Origin: JAGPCH01 sp039810605
Lineage (GTDB): Bacteria; Bacteroidota; Ignavibacteria; Tepidaquicellales; Tepidaquicellaceae
Direction of reading: 5' to 3'
Assembly (NCBI GenBank): GCA_039810605.1
Contig: JBDHXH010000023.1
Location: forward strand, 1-40,559
Length of the DNA: 40,559 bases
In this document: piece by piece, positions 22,832 to 32,807 of the stretch
Numbering within the stretch: the first letter of the stretch is position 1
Layout of the letters: each line of letters begins with the position of its first letter
The notes under the pieces: generated by a model
What the model was told of the DNA's origin: nothing
Database searches by the model: none
What the model saw: the letters and a program-made list of their open reading frames with translations, nothing else
Position numbers and translations under genes: made by a program

Positions 22832-23818
22832 TCAGACGGATTGCAGTTTTGCCATGACTTGTTTCATGTCTCCGGGAAGTTCAGATTCAAAAATCATTTT
22901 TTCATTTGTAGAAGGGTGAATAAATCCGATGAGTCTGGCATGCAGTGCTTGTCTTGTCATTATCCCCAGAAGATTTTTGATTTGAGCTCTCTTGCTTGTT
23001 GTAAGGTTGGGTGCATTGAAGTCTCGCCCTCCATAAGTTTCATCTCCGAAAACAGGATGACCGATGTGTGATAAATGCACTCTGATTTGATGCGTTCTTC
23101 CTGTTTTTAATCTTAGTCTAATGAGGGAAAGGTAATCAAACTCCTCGATCACTTCATAATTTGTGATTGCAAGTTTTCCGGATTCCCCTTCATCGCTTAT
23201 TACGGCAACTTTTTTCCTGTCCCGTTTGTCACGACCGAGCCGGTTAGAGATTTCTCCTTTTTTTGTTTTCAGATTGCCCCAAACAAGAGAGACATATTCT
23301 CTTTCGATTGTGTGGTGAAAAAACTGTTCAGAAAGTTTTCTGTGAGTTACTTCATCTTTCGCCACAACTATAAGTCCGGAGGTATCCTTATCAAGCCGGT
23401 GAACAATTCCCGCACGTTCAAAGCCGTTTAAATTGGAGAGACTTTCATTTTTCTGAAGTGCATAATGCATAACGGCATTTACAAGCGTGCCGCTGTAATT
23501 CTTATAAGCAGGGTGAACAACCATTCCTGCAGGCTTATTGATTATCAGCAGATACTCATCTTCATAAGCAATATCAAGCGGAATGTCTTCAGGCACGATA
23601 TCCTGCTTATCAGGATAATCAAGTTCGATTTCAATTTCGTCATCCGGTTTTACAATGTAATTTGATTTAATCAATTCTCCATTGACGGTGACATATCCAA
23701 GGTCAATCGCTTTCTGAACTTTTGTTCTGGAAGCATTTTCAATGAACATTGCAATGTATTTGTCAATGCGCTGCTTCGTAAGAACCTTGGGAACCAATAA
23801 GTAATATGATCTTTGCAT
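22832..23818 (-). CDS. rluD: RluA-family 23S rRNA pseudouridine synthase, RluD-type
   Basis: 328 residues. An N-terminal S4 RNA-binding domain (RIDKYIAMFIENASRTKVQKAI, broken here as RIDKYIAMFI and ASRTKVQKAI) is followed by the catalytic domain with LIINKPAGMVVHPA, then GIVHRLDKDTSGLIVVAK containing catalytic Asp143. The Arg/His motif GRTHQIRVHLSHIGHPVFGD lies downstream. RluD-type enzymes isomerise uridines of helix 69 in 23S rRNA; other RluA-family members have different targets, so the exact sites are inferred. ATG start at 23818; divergent from the mltD-like gene, separated by about 190 bases. Confidence 0.93.
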   Translation of the reverse strand: MQRSYYLLVPKVLTKQRIDKYIAMFIENASRTKVQKAIDLGYVTVNGELIKSNYIVKPDDEIEIELDYPDKQDIVPEDIPLDIAYEDEYLLIINKPAGMVVHPAYKNYSGTLVNAVMHYALQKNESLSNLNGFERAGIVHRLDKDTSGLIVVAKDEVTHRKLSEQFFHHTIEREYVSLVWGNLKTKKGEISNRLGRDKRDRKKVAVISDEGESGKLAITNYEVIEEFDYLSLIRLRLKTGRTHQIRVHLSHIGHPVFGDETYGGRDFNAPNLTTSKRAQIKNLLGIMTRQALHARLIGFIHPSTNEKMIFESELPGDMKQVMAKLQSV

Positions 23819-24009
23819 TTATTAAATGGATTTCATGTTCAACTCATACAGGTCCGGATGGAAACATTAATGCCGCACAATATGAGCCTTGGCATAAGAA
23901 AAATGAGCTCTATTCGCTTTATATTTTACTGTTATTTTAAAATTACATTTCATATTTTATTACATCTTAAAATGAAACTTTACTATATTTCCATAAGCTG
24001 TTGATATGT

Positions 24010-26484
24010 ATGAAATTTAAAAAACGAATTATGCAAAACAAATTCTTTTTTAATGGAGTAAAGAACATTGCCTATGCAGGTATTGTTGTTTCTGCGCTGC
24101 TGCTTGCTCAACTGTATTCCGGGTGTTCGGGGTCAGAAGAAACAACTGATCAAAGAACCGTAGATTCGATTGGAGTTTACACAGGTTTGCAAAAAGCTTT
24201 CGCAATGTACAAGAAAGCTCTTAGCTATAATGAGTCTGATAATACAGAAAAAGCAGCACAATCGTTTGAACTCTCGCTGAAATATCTGAAAGAAATTGAT
24301 TTCGAAGTAGTGAATCATGCCGGTAATTATTTCTGGAAACAGGATTATGATGAACTTGCGAAGAGTATTGTCGAAGACTACCTCACAACACAGCCGGAAA
24401 TAAACAGCAAGAGTCTTGTTTTCGAGTTTGCAAAGAGAGTATCACTTGGTTATGAAAAGGTTGAGCATGTGAGCAATGACAGGGCTCCTTTGCCTGACGG
24501 AAGCGATATCCCATTGATAAGGAATTCCTATGTTGACGAGTATATTGATTTCTTCTCAAAGACTGACAGAGGCAGATCGTTTATTGATAAATGTCTTTAT
24601 CGTTCGGGAAAATATTTCCCGCTGATGAGAAAGATTCTGAAGTTTAATAATGCACCTGAAGAACTGATTTATCTTTCTGTTCAGGAATCCGGATTGTCTC
24701 CAACAATTGTCTCCCGAGCCGGTGCAGTTGGTTTGTGGCAGTTTATGCCGACTACGGGTTCATCTTACGGATTGTATCAGGATGGTTACCATGATGACAG
24801 GAGAGACTTTGAAAAGTCAACTGATGCAGCAGCAAGACATTTGAAAGACTTATACAGAACTTTTGATGACTGGTATCTGGCATTTAGCGCATATAATGCC
24901 GGACCCGGAAGAGTCAATTCTGCTATTAGAAAAAGCGGCTCGAATGATTTCTGGGTATTGCGTAATTATCTGCCGGGAGAGACCAAAAATTATGTACCTT
25001 CGATTCTTGCGCTCTCGTTTGTTCTTAGAAACCCGGAGGAATATGGATTCAATGATGTTGAATACGGCACACCTCTTTCATTTGACAGAGTTAATATTAA
25101 TTCGGATATTTCCCTTCAGCGGGTAGCGGAGCTTTGTGAAACCGATATTGAAAGCATCAGGGATCTGAATCCCGAATTGACAAGTGATGCACTGCCTCAA
25201 TACGGCACTGATTATCAATTGCGAATTCCCGAAGGCAGTTACAAGAAATTTGCCGCGAACTATAAGAATGCGAGTGACATTGTTCAAAACGGAGTTCCTG
25301 AATTTGCCGGAAACGAAATCGGAGGCTACGGCAGCAGCACCGCCTTTACAAGTTATAAGGTCGAGAATTATGAGCCGGATGATGTAAGAACAATTGCAAG
25401 CACGAAGACAAGAATGAAAGTAGTACATGAGTTCAGAGTCAATCAGCCGCTTACTGCCGTCGCTGCCTTCTATGATGTCAGACCTGTGGAGATTAGGATC
25501 TGGAATAATTTATCATACGGAGAAAATCCCAAGTCCAGTCAGAAATTGGAAATTTATGTCAGCGAAGAGAAATATAAACGGCTTCATGGCGATGCTTTGA
25601 GCGAGCCTGAAAACAAAGTTGCAAGCATTGAAGATATTGAATCAGCTCCGGTTCAGACTGAAGCGCCGAAGAATGACAATAGCACTGTGCAGGCATCTGA
25701 TGATAATGTTAGCGTTGTAAATAATCAAACAGTAAAGACTGATACAGATTATCCTTCGACTGACAGCGAAACTCAAATTGAAAATTCATCTGCAACAGAT
25801 AATAGTACTATATCTGAAAATCAGGTTGAAGATGTATCACAAACGGAAAATGATAATACAACACAAGTTGAAAATGAAAATGAATCACAGTCAGAGAATG
25901 AGAATGATAACCGGACTGAAGAGATTGAGCCTGTAAAAAAAGGTGATGTGGTAAAAGGAAATGCAACGTCCTATAAAGTAGCCGAAGGAGATAATCTTAC
26001 TTCGATAGCCGCAAAGAATAATGTTACGGTTCAGCAGTTAAAAGAATGGAACAATCTCGAAGACGATAAGATTTTGACCGGGCAAACATTGATCGTTAAT
26101 CAGGGAAAACCAAAGAAGTCAGCAACTACGTATCATGTAGTAACGGAAGGTGAAACGCTTACAACGATTGCAAATCAATATGATGTATCGGTTAGCGACA
26201 TTATGGAATTTAATAATTTAGAAAGTGATTTAATTTACAAAGGTCAGAAGTTAAGATTGTATGAAGTTGAGAAGAAGAATACAACTTCCGGTTCAAAGAA
26301 AATCCACAAGGTAAAGAAAGGTGAAACTCTTGCCTCAATTGCCGGAGACAATGGAGTAACGGTTGAAAATATTTTGAACTGGAACGATCTGAAGAGCGAC
26401 AAAATTTTTGTAGGACAGAGTTTAAAGTTATATGGAGAACAAAAGATTCCGAAGAAAAAGATCAGGAGAAAAAAGGCTGGTTGA
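24010..26484 (+). CDS. MltD-like membrane-bound lytic transglycosylase with LysM repeats
   Basis: 824 residues from ATG 24010; a TTG at 24001 would add three residues. A hydrophobic N-terminal segment ends LYSGC, a weak lipobox, so the protein is either a lipoprotein or signal-peptide exported. The SLT domain has catalytic Glu226 (SVQESGLSP), GAVGLWQFMPTTG and AYNAGPGRV. Two divergent LysM-like modules follow (about 363-412 and 468-515), then a Glu/Asn/Thr/Ser-rich linker (about 545-650), then three clear LysM repeats (about 655-698, 707-753, 764-808) and a basic tail. It should cleave murein glycan strands with anhydro-product formation, anchored by LysM. A subtilisin-like gene follows 55 bases later. 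Confidence 0.92.
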   Translation: MKFKKRIMQNKFFFNGVKNIAYAGIVVSALLLAQLYSGCSGSEETTDQRTVDSIGVYTGLQKAFAMYKKALSYNESDNTEKAAQSFELSLKYLKEIDFEVVNHAGNYFWKQDYDELAKSIVEDYLTTQPEINSKSLVFEFAKRVSLGYEKVEHVSNDRAPLPDGSDIPLIRNSYVDEYIDFFSKTDRGRSFIDKCLYRSGKYFPLMRKILKFNNAPEELIYLSVQESGLSPTIVSRAGAVGLWQFMPTTGSSYGLYQDGYHDDRRDFEKSTDAAARHLKDLYRTFDDWYLAFSAYNAGPGRVNSAIRKSGSNDFWVLRNYLPGETKNYVPSILALSFVLRNPEEYGFNDVEYGTPLSFDRVNINSDISLQRVAELCETDIESIRDLNPELTSDALPQYGTDYQLRIPEGSYKKFAANYKNASDIVQNGVPEFAGNEIGGYGSSTAFTSYKVENYEPDDVRTIASTKTRMKVVHEFRVNQPLTAVAAFYDVRPVEIRIWNNLSYGENPKSSQKLEIYVSEEKYKRLHGDALSEPENKVASIEDIESAPVQTEAPKNDNSTVQASDDNVSVVNNQTVKTDTDYPSTDSETQIENSSATDNSTISENQVEDVSQTENDNTTQVENENESQSENENDNRTEEIEPVKKGDVVKGNATSYKVAEGDNLTSIAAKNNVTVQQLKEWNNLEDDKILTGQTLIVNQGKPKKSATTYHVVTEGETLTTIANQYDVSVSDIMEFNNLESDLIYKGQKLRLYEVEKKNTTSGSKKIHKVKKGETLASIAGDNGVTVENILNWNDLKSDKIFVGQSLKLYGEQKIPKKKIRRKKAG

Positions 26485-26539
26485 CATCGAAAATCATAAT
26501 TGATTAAAACAAGAATCTCAATTCAGGACTATATTTTCA

Positions 26540-29500
26540 ATGAGAAAATTTTTTACAGCGGTCTCATTTCTAATTCTTTTCAAAATTTCCTACGCGGAGG
26601 AATACTATTATTATAAAGGTTCCCAAATAGTCCTTGAGCGACGGCCGGATAAGGCTGCCGTGATACTTAACTCGGACAATTTCACGATTCAAGCTTGCGG
26701 TAATATTCTCGGCAAACTTAATTCTCTCGGCTATGCTTCACACAAGGTTCGAGATAATATTCTTCTTACGGATCTTAATCAGAACGGCAAGACAATTGAA
26801 AATCTGACCAATGATCTTGCAGGTTTTTCTTCAGGCAATTTTGTAAAATTTATTACGCCGGTTTATTTTGGAGAATCACACAGAGTCACGCAAATCCCTT
26901 CGGACGAATTCATTGTAAGACTTAAATATGCAAAGGATAGCGACAAACTGGCATTGCTTAATTCCATGAACAATGTGCAAATCGTCGGGAAAGTTACGGA
27001 TGATAGAGGATTTGTTTTACGATCGTATGATAATGTGAAGATGAATGCTCTGAAACTTTCATCTGTATATTACAATTCCGGTCTGTTTGAATATGCAGAA
27101 CCGAATTTTGTATATCCGGATTATTGCCTGCTGAATTATTCGCCAAATGATTTTTATTATCCGAAGCAGTGGGCTCTTAACAACACGGGACAAACGGTGC
27201 AGACAGGAGATTCATCAAACGGGGATGTGCCAAACGTTCAAGGTATTCCGGGCGCCGACATGGAAGTCAATCTTGCATGGGACTTCACGATGGGTAACTC
27301 TTCAATAACAATCGGCATCTTTGATACGGGCATTGATTCTACTCACCCGGATTTCAATGCGGCAGGACATATCAGAACTGGATATGATGCGTGCTTTGAT
27401 AAATACGGAGTCCCGAAAGATTCAGGAAATTTCGGTGGACATGGGACTTGTTGCGCGGGACTTGCGGCTGCTCTGATTAATAATTCTATCGGCGTGGCGG
27501 GAGTTGCTCCCGAATGTAAATTAATGGCATTCAGAATTTTTGATCAGCTCGGATCTTTGAATACCGTTGTGATTGCAAGAGCATTCGACACGGCGAGAGT
27601 TGCCGGAGTTGATGTAATCAGCAATAGCTGGAATGGATTCACTCCCGTTTCATTGGTTACTGATGCAATTGAGAATGCAGCAATCAACGGACGTGGAGGA
27701 CTGGGGTGTATCATTCTCTTTTCTTCAGGCAATGACGGACATAATTCTGTCTGGTATCCATCGTATATCAATGAAGTAATAAGTGTTGGCGCCTCCACTC
27801 CGCATGATCAGAAAAAAGCTCCCGGCACGGGGAATCAGTTTGCATGGGGTGGAAATTATGGAGAGGATGCAAAAGGTGATGTGGATGTAGTTGCACCCGC
27901 CATTTGTTATACAACTGATATTCAGGGTGCTTTCGGTTATAATCATTTGCCGGGAGCTGCAGGGAATTATTATGCAACTTTCTCCGGAACTTCTTCATCT
28001 TGTCCCAATACTGCAGGAATTGTTGCGCTTATGCTTTCAGTTAATCCCTCACTTACAAGAATCCAGGCGATGGAATATCTTTACAGAGGTTGCGATAAAA
28101 TTGAAAATGTTCCTTACTCGATTGCAAAACCTTATGGCAGGTGGAATGATTACTGCGGTTACGGAAAAGTGAATGCTTTTAATTCTGTAAGACTTGCTGC
28201 GGGTGTTGACGTAACTCCTCCTACAATTGTTCATAAGAATGTTTATTCACATTCGAGTACATTCCCTACAAAAATATTTGCCGAGATTATTGACCAGGAC
28301 GGAACGCCGGTGCCGACCGACGGTGTCAATCAACCGAAAATTTTCTTCCGCAGAAATTTCAATAATTCAGTTTGGACGGCTTTCGATTCACTTGACGCAT
28401 TCGGATTTGTTGGAAACAACTTTGAATTTCATCTTCCGTGCGCGGGCTATGAAACACAGTTCCAATATTACATTCGTGCAAGAGATTTTTTGGGAAATGA
28501 AACTACATTTCCGAAAGGCGCTCCCAATAATTTCTGGCTATGCTATTTTGCCGTGGGTTCGCTTGTTTCAGAATCAAACAAGATTGAAGGATTTACTTGC
28601 CTCGACCCCGGAATAACTTTGTCTCCCGCTATTACATTTCCGAACTTTACGATTGTTGATACAAGAGTTGAACTGTATCTTGAACATCAGTCTCTTGCTG
28701 ATGAAATTATATTTTTGAATTCTCCGCTTTCTGATCCCAACAATAACAGGAAGTGTTTATTCTCTTCCAACGGCGGTGGTGCAAATATTCACGGAGCCAT
28801 GGTTACAGACTCTGCAAATCAATTTTGGATATCCGGTGTCGCGCCTTATTTCAACGGATCCTTCAAAGGTGATTATATACTTAACGGTCTCAATGGCTAT
28901 AACGCACAGGGTGACTGGAAAATTATGAACTACGATCAGCATGCAGGCAACCAGGGTTATTTTGACAGCGTGAGAATTACTTTCACGCGAACTTCAGGAG
29001 CCCCGAGACCTTGTGCGCGTTTAGATACTCCTCAAGACTCGTTGGTTGACTTCGGAACTGTCATTTATCCTGATTCGCTTCTTAAAGAATTTTATGTTAG
29101 GAATACAGGCAATGCCGATCTTGGAATATATGAGCTCACATTAAATGGCAATCGGGCGCAAGACTTTGCGCTTGAGTCAACAATTCCAATTTCGATACCG
29201 CCTAATGACAGCGGACTCATACTTCTTAAACTAAAGCCTCCGGCAGATACGGGAAGCATGCTTCACTCCAACATTGTTTACAACGTTGAGATGGATCTTA
29301 CGACTGATGATCCGTCTAAGCAAAATTTCCCCGTAACGCTTACATATAATACTATCATTCTGCCTGTTGAACTTTCTTCTTTTAATTCGGTAGTTGCAGG
29401 AAGGAATGTAACTCTTAACTGGGAGACAGCGGAAGAAATTAATAACAAGGGTTTTGATGTTGAAAGGAAGTTGAGCTCGGAAGCTGAATCAGCATGGAAA

Positions 29501-29932
29501 AAAATCCGGTTTCTGAATGGCGCCGGAAATACAACAGCGCCGACTTCATATTCCTTTACCGACAGGAATCTGGAATCTGGAATTTATCAATACAGGTTAA
29601 AGCAGATGGACTTTAACGGGGCATTCAGATTTTACAATCTCGGCAATGATGTCACGCTTGGTATTCCTTCAAAGTTTGATCTGTCACAAAATTATCCCAA
29701 TCCTTTTAATCCTTCTACAAGAATAAATTTCGATCTTCCTTCCGATGCAAAGGTTGATATCAGAGTCTATGATTTGAGCGGAAGGGAAATGAAAACACTC
29801 CTGAACGAATTCAGGAATGCAGGTTATTACACATTGGAATTCAATGCAGGCGGGCTTGCCAGTGGAATTTATTTCTATGTGATGCGTTCGGGAAATTTTG
29901 TCGAAGCGAAAAAGATGGTGCTTATCAAATAA
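26540..29932 (+). CDS. Subtilisin-family (S8) secreted protease with P-like domain and T9SS sorting domain
   Basis: 1130 residues. The signal peptide ends KISYAEE. An inhibitor-like prodomain is at about 120-190 (DEFIVRLKYAKDSDK to YAEPNFVYPDY). The S8 catalytic domain spans about 250-555 with Asp262 (IFDTGIDSTHPDF), His301 (GGHGTCCAG) and Ser485 (GTSSSCPNTAG); all three are present. A proprotein-convertase-P-like beta domain (about 685-820), an ASH/choice-of-anchor-type domain (about 836-930, VRNTGNADLGIYEL), an FN3-like segment (about 940-1030) and a type A T9SS tail (1046-1130, QNYPNPFNPSTRINF) follow. It should be an extracellular or surface protease. It may be co-transcribed with the upstream transglycosylase gene. 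Confidence 0.94.
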   Translation: MRKFFTAVSFLILFKISYAEEYYYYKGSQIVLERRPDKAAVILNSDNFTIQACGNILGKLNSLGYASHKVRDNILLTDLNQNGKTIENLTNDLAGFSSGNFVKFITPVYFGESHRVTQIPSDEFIVRLKYAKDSDKLALLNSMNNVQIVGKVTDDRGFVLRSYDNVKMNALKLSSVYYNSGLFEYAEPNFVYPDYCLLNYSPNDFYYPKQWALNNTGQTVQTGDSSNGDVPNVQGIPGADMEVNLAWDFTMGNSSITIGIFDTGIDSTHPDFNAAGHIRTGYDACFDKYGVPKDSGNFGGHGTCCAGLAAALINNSIGVAGVAPECKLMAFRIFDQLGSLNTVVIARAFDTARVAGVDVISNSWNGFTPVSLVTDAIENAAINGRGGLGCIILFSSGNDGHNSVWYPSYINEVISVGASTPHDQKKAPGTGNQFAWGGNYGEDAKGDVDVVAPAICYTTDIQGAFGYNHLPGAAGNYYATFSGTSSSCPNTAGIVALMLSVNPSLTRIQAMEYLYRGCDKIENVPYSIAKPYGRWNDYCGYGKVNAFNSVRLAAGVDVTPPTIVHKNVYSHSSTFPTKIFAEIIDQDGTPVPTDGVNQPKIFFRRNFNNSVWTAFDSLDAFGFVGNNFEFHLPCAGYETQFQYYIRARDFLGNETTFPKGAPNNFWLCYFAVGSLVSESNKIEGFTCLDPGITLSPAITFPNFTIVDTRVELYLEHQSLADEIIFLNSPLSDPNNNRKCLFSSNGGGANIHGAMVTDSANQFWISGVAPYFNGSFKGDYILNGLNGYNAQGDWKIMNYDQHAGNQGYFDSVRITFTRTSGAPRPCARLDTPQDSLVDFGTVIYPDSLLKEFYVRNTGNADLGIYELTLNGNRAQDFALESTIPISIPPNDSGLILLKLKPPADTGSMLHSNIVYNVEMDLTTDDPSKQNFPVTLTYNTIILPVELSSFNSVVAGRNVTLNWETAEEINNKGFDVERKLSSEAESAWKKIRFLNGAGNTTAPTSYSFTDRNLESGIYQYRLKQMDFNGAFRFYNLGNDVTLGIPSKFDLSQNYPNPFNPSTRINFDLPSDAKVDIRVYDLSGREMKTLLNEFRNAGYYTLEFNAGGLASGIYFYVMRSGNFVEAKKMVLIK

Positions 29933-30099
29933 ATCTAACTTCAATTTCTAAATCATTGTGCGAGCTGATCAAGAGTCGCTGCTTCTCGCATCAGCATTCT
30001 GTAGTTTGTTATAAAGAATAGCAAACTCAACAGTTTGGATTTAATCACCGACAATGTTAATCAGGCACAATTTATCGTTTATAATTTTATTTAATATGA

Positions 30100-31731
30100 A
30101 TGGGAAAAGTATTGCACAGCTTGTTTAAGAACTGGGTCTTGCTACTCTGTGCCGGAATCTTTCTCGTCCTCCTTGCCAACACCTTAAGAACTTCATACAA
30201 GTATAACAGTAATCAACTCATTTATGCCACCGATGATAACTATATACATTTTTCGATGGCTGAAAATTTTGTGAGATACGGTCACTGGAGTGTTGATAAT
30301 AAAAACTTCACGTCTTCTTCTTCATCGCCATTGTGGATGATATTACTCTCGTCGTCCATGCTCGTTATCGGAATTAACAAATATATTCCTCTCGGATTAA
30401 ATCTAATTTTTGCTTTACTTGTCATTTGCTTCAGCTATTATTGTTTTGTCAAGTATAAAACCGGAAAAGTTTTAACTCTTGCCGGATTGTCAGCAATAAT
30501 ATTCTTTACCCCTCTGATTTCTCTCGTACTGACAGGTCAGGAACATATAATGCACATATTCCTGACATTGGTTTATGTATATCTGCTGGTCAGGATACTT
30601 TGTGAAGGCAGCTCATCGGCATTATTCATTATCCTTACACCACTGATTGTCCTTGCAAGATATGAGGGGTTGTTTCTGGTATTTGCAGCTGCAGTACTGC
30701 TTGCATTCAATAAGAAGTTTAAACTTGGATGTCTGATAATTTTTCTTGGGGTCCTTCCTGTGGTTGTATATGGCATTATATCAGTTTTGAATGGATGGTA
30801 TTTTCTTCCGAATTCAATTCTGCTTAAGGGACAGGTCCCGGATCTGAATTCATTTTCGGGAATAGTCAGTTTTCTGCTTCAGGGCATAAAACAGTTGGTT
30901 GCAAATCCCTCGATCATGTGTTTGCTTATCTCGTCAATTTTAATTTTCATTTTATCGGTAACTGACAAAAGATCATTCTGGATTGATTACAAGATCATGC
31001 TGTTGGTTTTTTTCTCCGTTAGTTTGATGCACATGCAGTTCGCCAGGACAGGATCATTTTACAGATATGAGTCATATCTTGTTTGCCTTGGAATATTTGT
31101 GATTGTAATTTCGCTGCGAGAATTTATTCCGGATGAATTTTCATTCGGGAAATTCAGAAAGCAGATTCTGCCAACTGCTGCAATTTCGGTTTCAATAATT
31201 TTGTTCTGCATACCGCTGATCAACAGGGCAGAGAATTCTTTGCTCATTACAGCCAGGGCGAGCAACAACATTTATGAACAGCAGTATCAAATGGGATTAT
31301 TCCTGAATAAATATTACCGCGGACAAACCATTGCCGCAAATGACATTGGAGTCATCAATTATCTTGCGGATATCGAATGTGTTGACCTTGCAGGACTCGC
31401 GAGTATCGAAGTTGCGGAACTTATGAAAACCAAAACACTTAGCCGTGACAAGATTTATAATTTGTGCAATGAGAAGCATGTCGCAATTGCAATAGTCTAT
31501 GATCACTGGTTCATAGCTTATGGCGGTCTGCCTCCCCAATGGAAAAAAATCGGCGAGTGGACTATCCGGCAGAATGTTATCGTTGCCGGAAGCACTGTTT
31601 CATTTTATGCGGTGTCACCGGAAGAATCAGAGAAACTTACTGCCGACCTAAAAGAGTTTTCATCCTTGCTTCCGAAAGATATTATCCAAAGCGGTTCTTA
31701 TTTGGATTCTGATCAGTTAAAGACTCATTGA
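30100..31731 (+). CDS. Polytopic membrane protein, GT-C glycosyltransferase-like
   Basis: 543 residues with about 10-11 hydrophobic helices and a soluble C-terminal part of about 130 residues. Between helix 1 and 2 is a large loop with Asp45-Asp46 (YATDDNYIHFSMAENFVRYGHW), the position where GT-C enzymes (ArnT/PMT/GT87-like) keep their acidic catalytic or metal-binding residue, and a Ser-rich SSSSSPLW, as in the SSP motif of several lipid-linked sugar transferases. The C-terminal region (NDIGVINYLADIECVDLAGLAS) resembles the periplasmic part of such proteins. It would move sugars from polyprenyl-phosphate donors. The acceptor is unknown, and no other cell-envelope sugar gene is nearby. ATG start. 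Confidence 0.7.
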   Translation: MGKVLHSLFKNWVLLLCAGIFLVLLANTLRTSYKYNSNQLIYATDDNYIHFSMAENFVRYGHWSVDNKNFTSSSSSPLWMILLSSSMLVIGINKYIPLGLNLIFALLVICFSYYCFVKYKTGKVLTLAGLSAIIFFTPLISLVLTGQEHIMHIFLTLVYVYLLVRILCEGSSSALFIILTPLIVLARYEGLFLVFAAAVLLAFNKKFKLGCLIIFLGVLPVVVYGIISVLNGWYFLPNSILLKGQVPDLNSFSGIVSFLLQGIKQLVANPSIMCLLISSILIFILSVTDKRSFWIDYKIMLLVFFSVSLMHMQFARTGSFYRYESYLVCLGIFVIVISLREFIPDEFSFGKFRKQILPTAAISVSIILFCIPLINRAENSLLITARASNNIYEQQYQMGLFLNKYYRGQTIAANDIGVINYLADIECVDLAGLASIEVAELMKTKTLSRDKIYNLCNEKHVAIAIVYDHWFIAYGGLPPQWKKIGEWTIRQNVIVAGSTVSFYAVSPEESEKLTADLKEFSSLLPKDIIQSGSYLDSDQLKTH

Positions 31732-31911
31732 TAGTGATTGGTCCACATTGAGTTAGGAGAGTTTAAAATTTCCCAGCGAACCTCCGTTTAGTGGGTGGTT
31801 TCTGCAAACTAATTTGGATACAAAAGCATCCTGACTCTCCTGACTTCTCCTTCAATACGGATTTTACCTTTTATATTAATTGTGCCTTGTCTATTTTTCA
31901 AAAAATTTTCG

Positions 31912-32262
31912 ATGGGAACTGAAATTCTGATAATGTTTTTTATTGCAGGCATTGTACTTGTAGGCGGTGGAATACTCACATCTTCAATAATTGCTCCTAA
32001 ATCAAAAAACCTTGTCAAAGAAGAGACTTATGAATGCGGTGTACCGACACAGGGAGTTTCGTGGCTGCAGTTCAAAGTAGGTTATTATCTCTTTGCGATT
32101 TTGTTTCTTGTTTTCGAAGTTGAAACTGTCTTTCTGTTCCCATGGGCAGTAGTGATGAAAGAAGTTGGGATGGTTGCATTCATCGAAATTTTTATTTTCT
32201 TGTTAATTTTAATTTTGGGATTAGTTTACGCATGGAACAAAAGAGCATTGAAATGGGAGTAG
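31912..32262 (+). CDS. nuoA: NADH-quinone oxidoreductase subunit A
   Basis: 116 residues, normal for NuoA. The ATG at 31912 (MGTEILIMFFIAG) is preferred; a GTG at 31882 would add ten residues before the first helix without family support. Three helices and the conserved ETYECGVPTQG loop, with its Cys, followed by FKVGYYLFAILFLVFEVETVFLFPWAV, are diagnostic. NuoA is a membrane subunit near the quinone site. It opens the nuo cluster, and its end overlaps nuoB. Confidence 0.95.
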   Translation: MGTEILIMFFIAGIVLVGGGILTSSIIAPKSKNLVKEETYECGVPTQGVSWLQFKVGYYLFAILFLVFEVETVFLFPWAVVMKEVGMVAFIEIFIFLLILILGLVYAWNKRALKWE

Positions 32263-32798
32263 CGCCGAATCCGAATGTTCCTCCGGATTTTCCGGGAACA
32301 GTTTATCCTTCTCCGGGCGGTAACATTGTAGTTACAACCATTGACGGTGTCATTAATTGGTCGAGAGCAAATTCGTTATGGCCGCTTGTATTCGGTACGA
32401 GTTGCTGCGCTATTGAAATGATGGCAACAGGCGCGTCGAGACATGACTGGGCGCGTTTCGGAACAGAGGTTGCGCGTGCAACCCCCCGTCAGGCTGATCT
32501 GATTGTAATTGCCGGAACAATAGTCAACAAGATGGCGCCGGTATTGAAAAGATTGTATGACCAGATGGCCGATCCTAAATATGTAATTGCAATGGGAGCT
32601 TGTGCAATCTCCGGCGGACCTTTTTATTACAATTCGTATTCGGTTGTAAAAGGCGCAGATCATGTAATCCCGGTTGATGTATACGTTCCGGGATGTCCTC
32701 CCAGACCTGAAGCGTTGCTTTATGGAATAATGCAACTCCAGGAAAAAATTAAAAAAGAATCCATAAAAAATCCGCGACAGCCTGTGGAGGAATATTGA
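32253..32798 (+). CDS. nuoB: NADH-quinone oxidoreductase subunit B
   Basis: 181 residues from ATG 32253, overlapping nuoA by 10 bases; ATG 32232 is an alternative adding seven residues. The N2 4Fe-4S cluster ligands are Cys51-Cys52 (GTSCCAIEM), Cys117 (MGACAISGG) and Cys148 (VPGCPPRPEA). RFGTEVARATPRQADLIVIAGT is the conserved core segment, split here as RFGTEVARATPRQADL and IVIAGT. NuoB carries the last cluster before the quinone and binds NuoD, NuoI and NuoC. All ligands are present, so a functional electron-transfer subunit is expected. Confidence 0.96.
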   Translation: MGVAPNPNVPPDFPGTVYPSPGGNIVVTTIDGVINWSRANSLWPLVFGTSCCAIEMMATGASRHDWARFGTEVARATPRQADLIVIAGTIVNKMAPVLKRLYDQMADPKYVIAMGACAISGGPFYYNSYSVVKGADHVIPVDVYVPGCPPRPEALLYGIMQLQEKIKKESIKNPRQPVEEY

Positions 32799-32807
32799 TG
32801 ATGACCA

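Noticed and set aside
29959..29990. Possible hairpin after the subtilase gene (TGCGAG/CTCGCA)
   Set aside because: Only six base pairs around a 20-base loop, with no T run after it; too weak to call a terminator.
30057..30085. TATAAT before the GT-C-like gene
   Set aside because: The TATAAT at 30080 is a good -10 match but no acceptable -35 is found at 16-18 bases, and such hexamers are common in AT-rich DNA.
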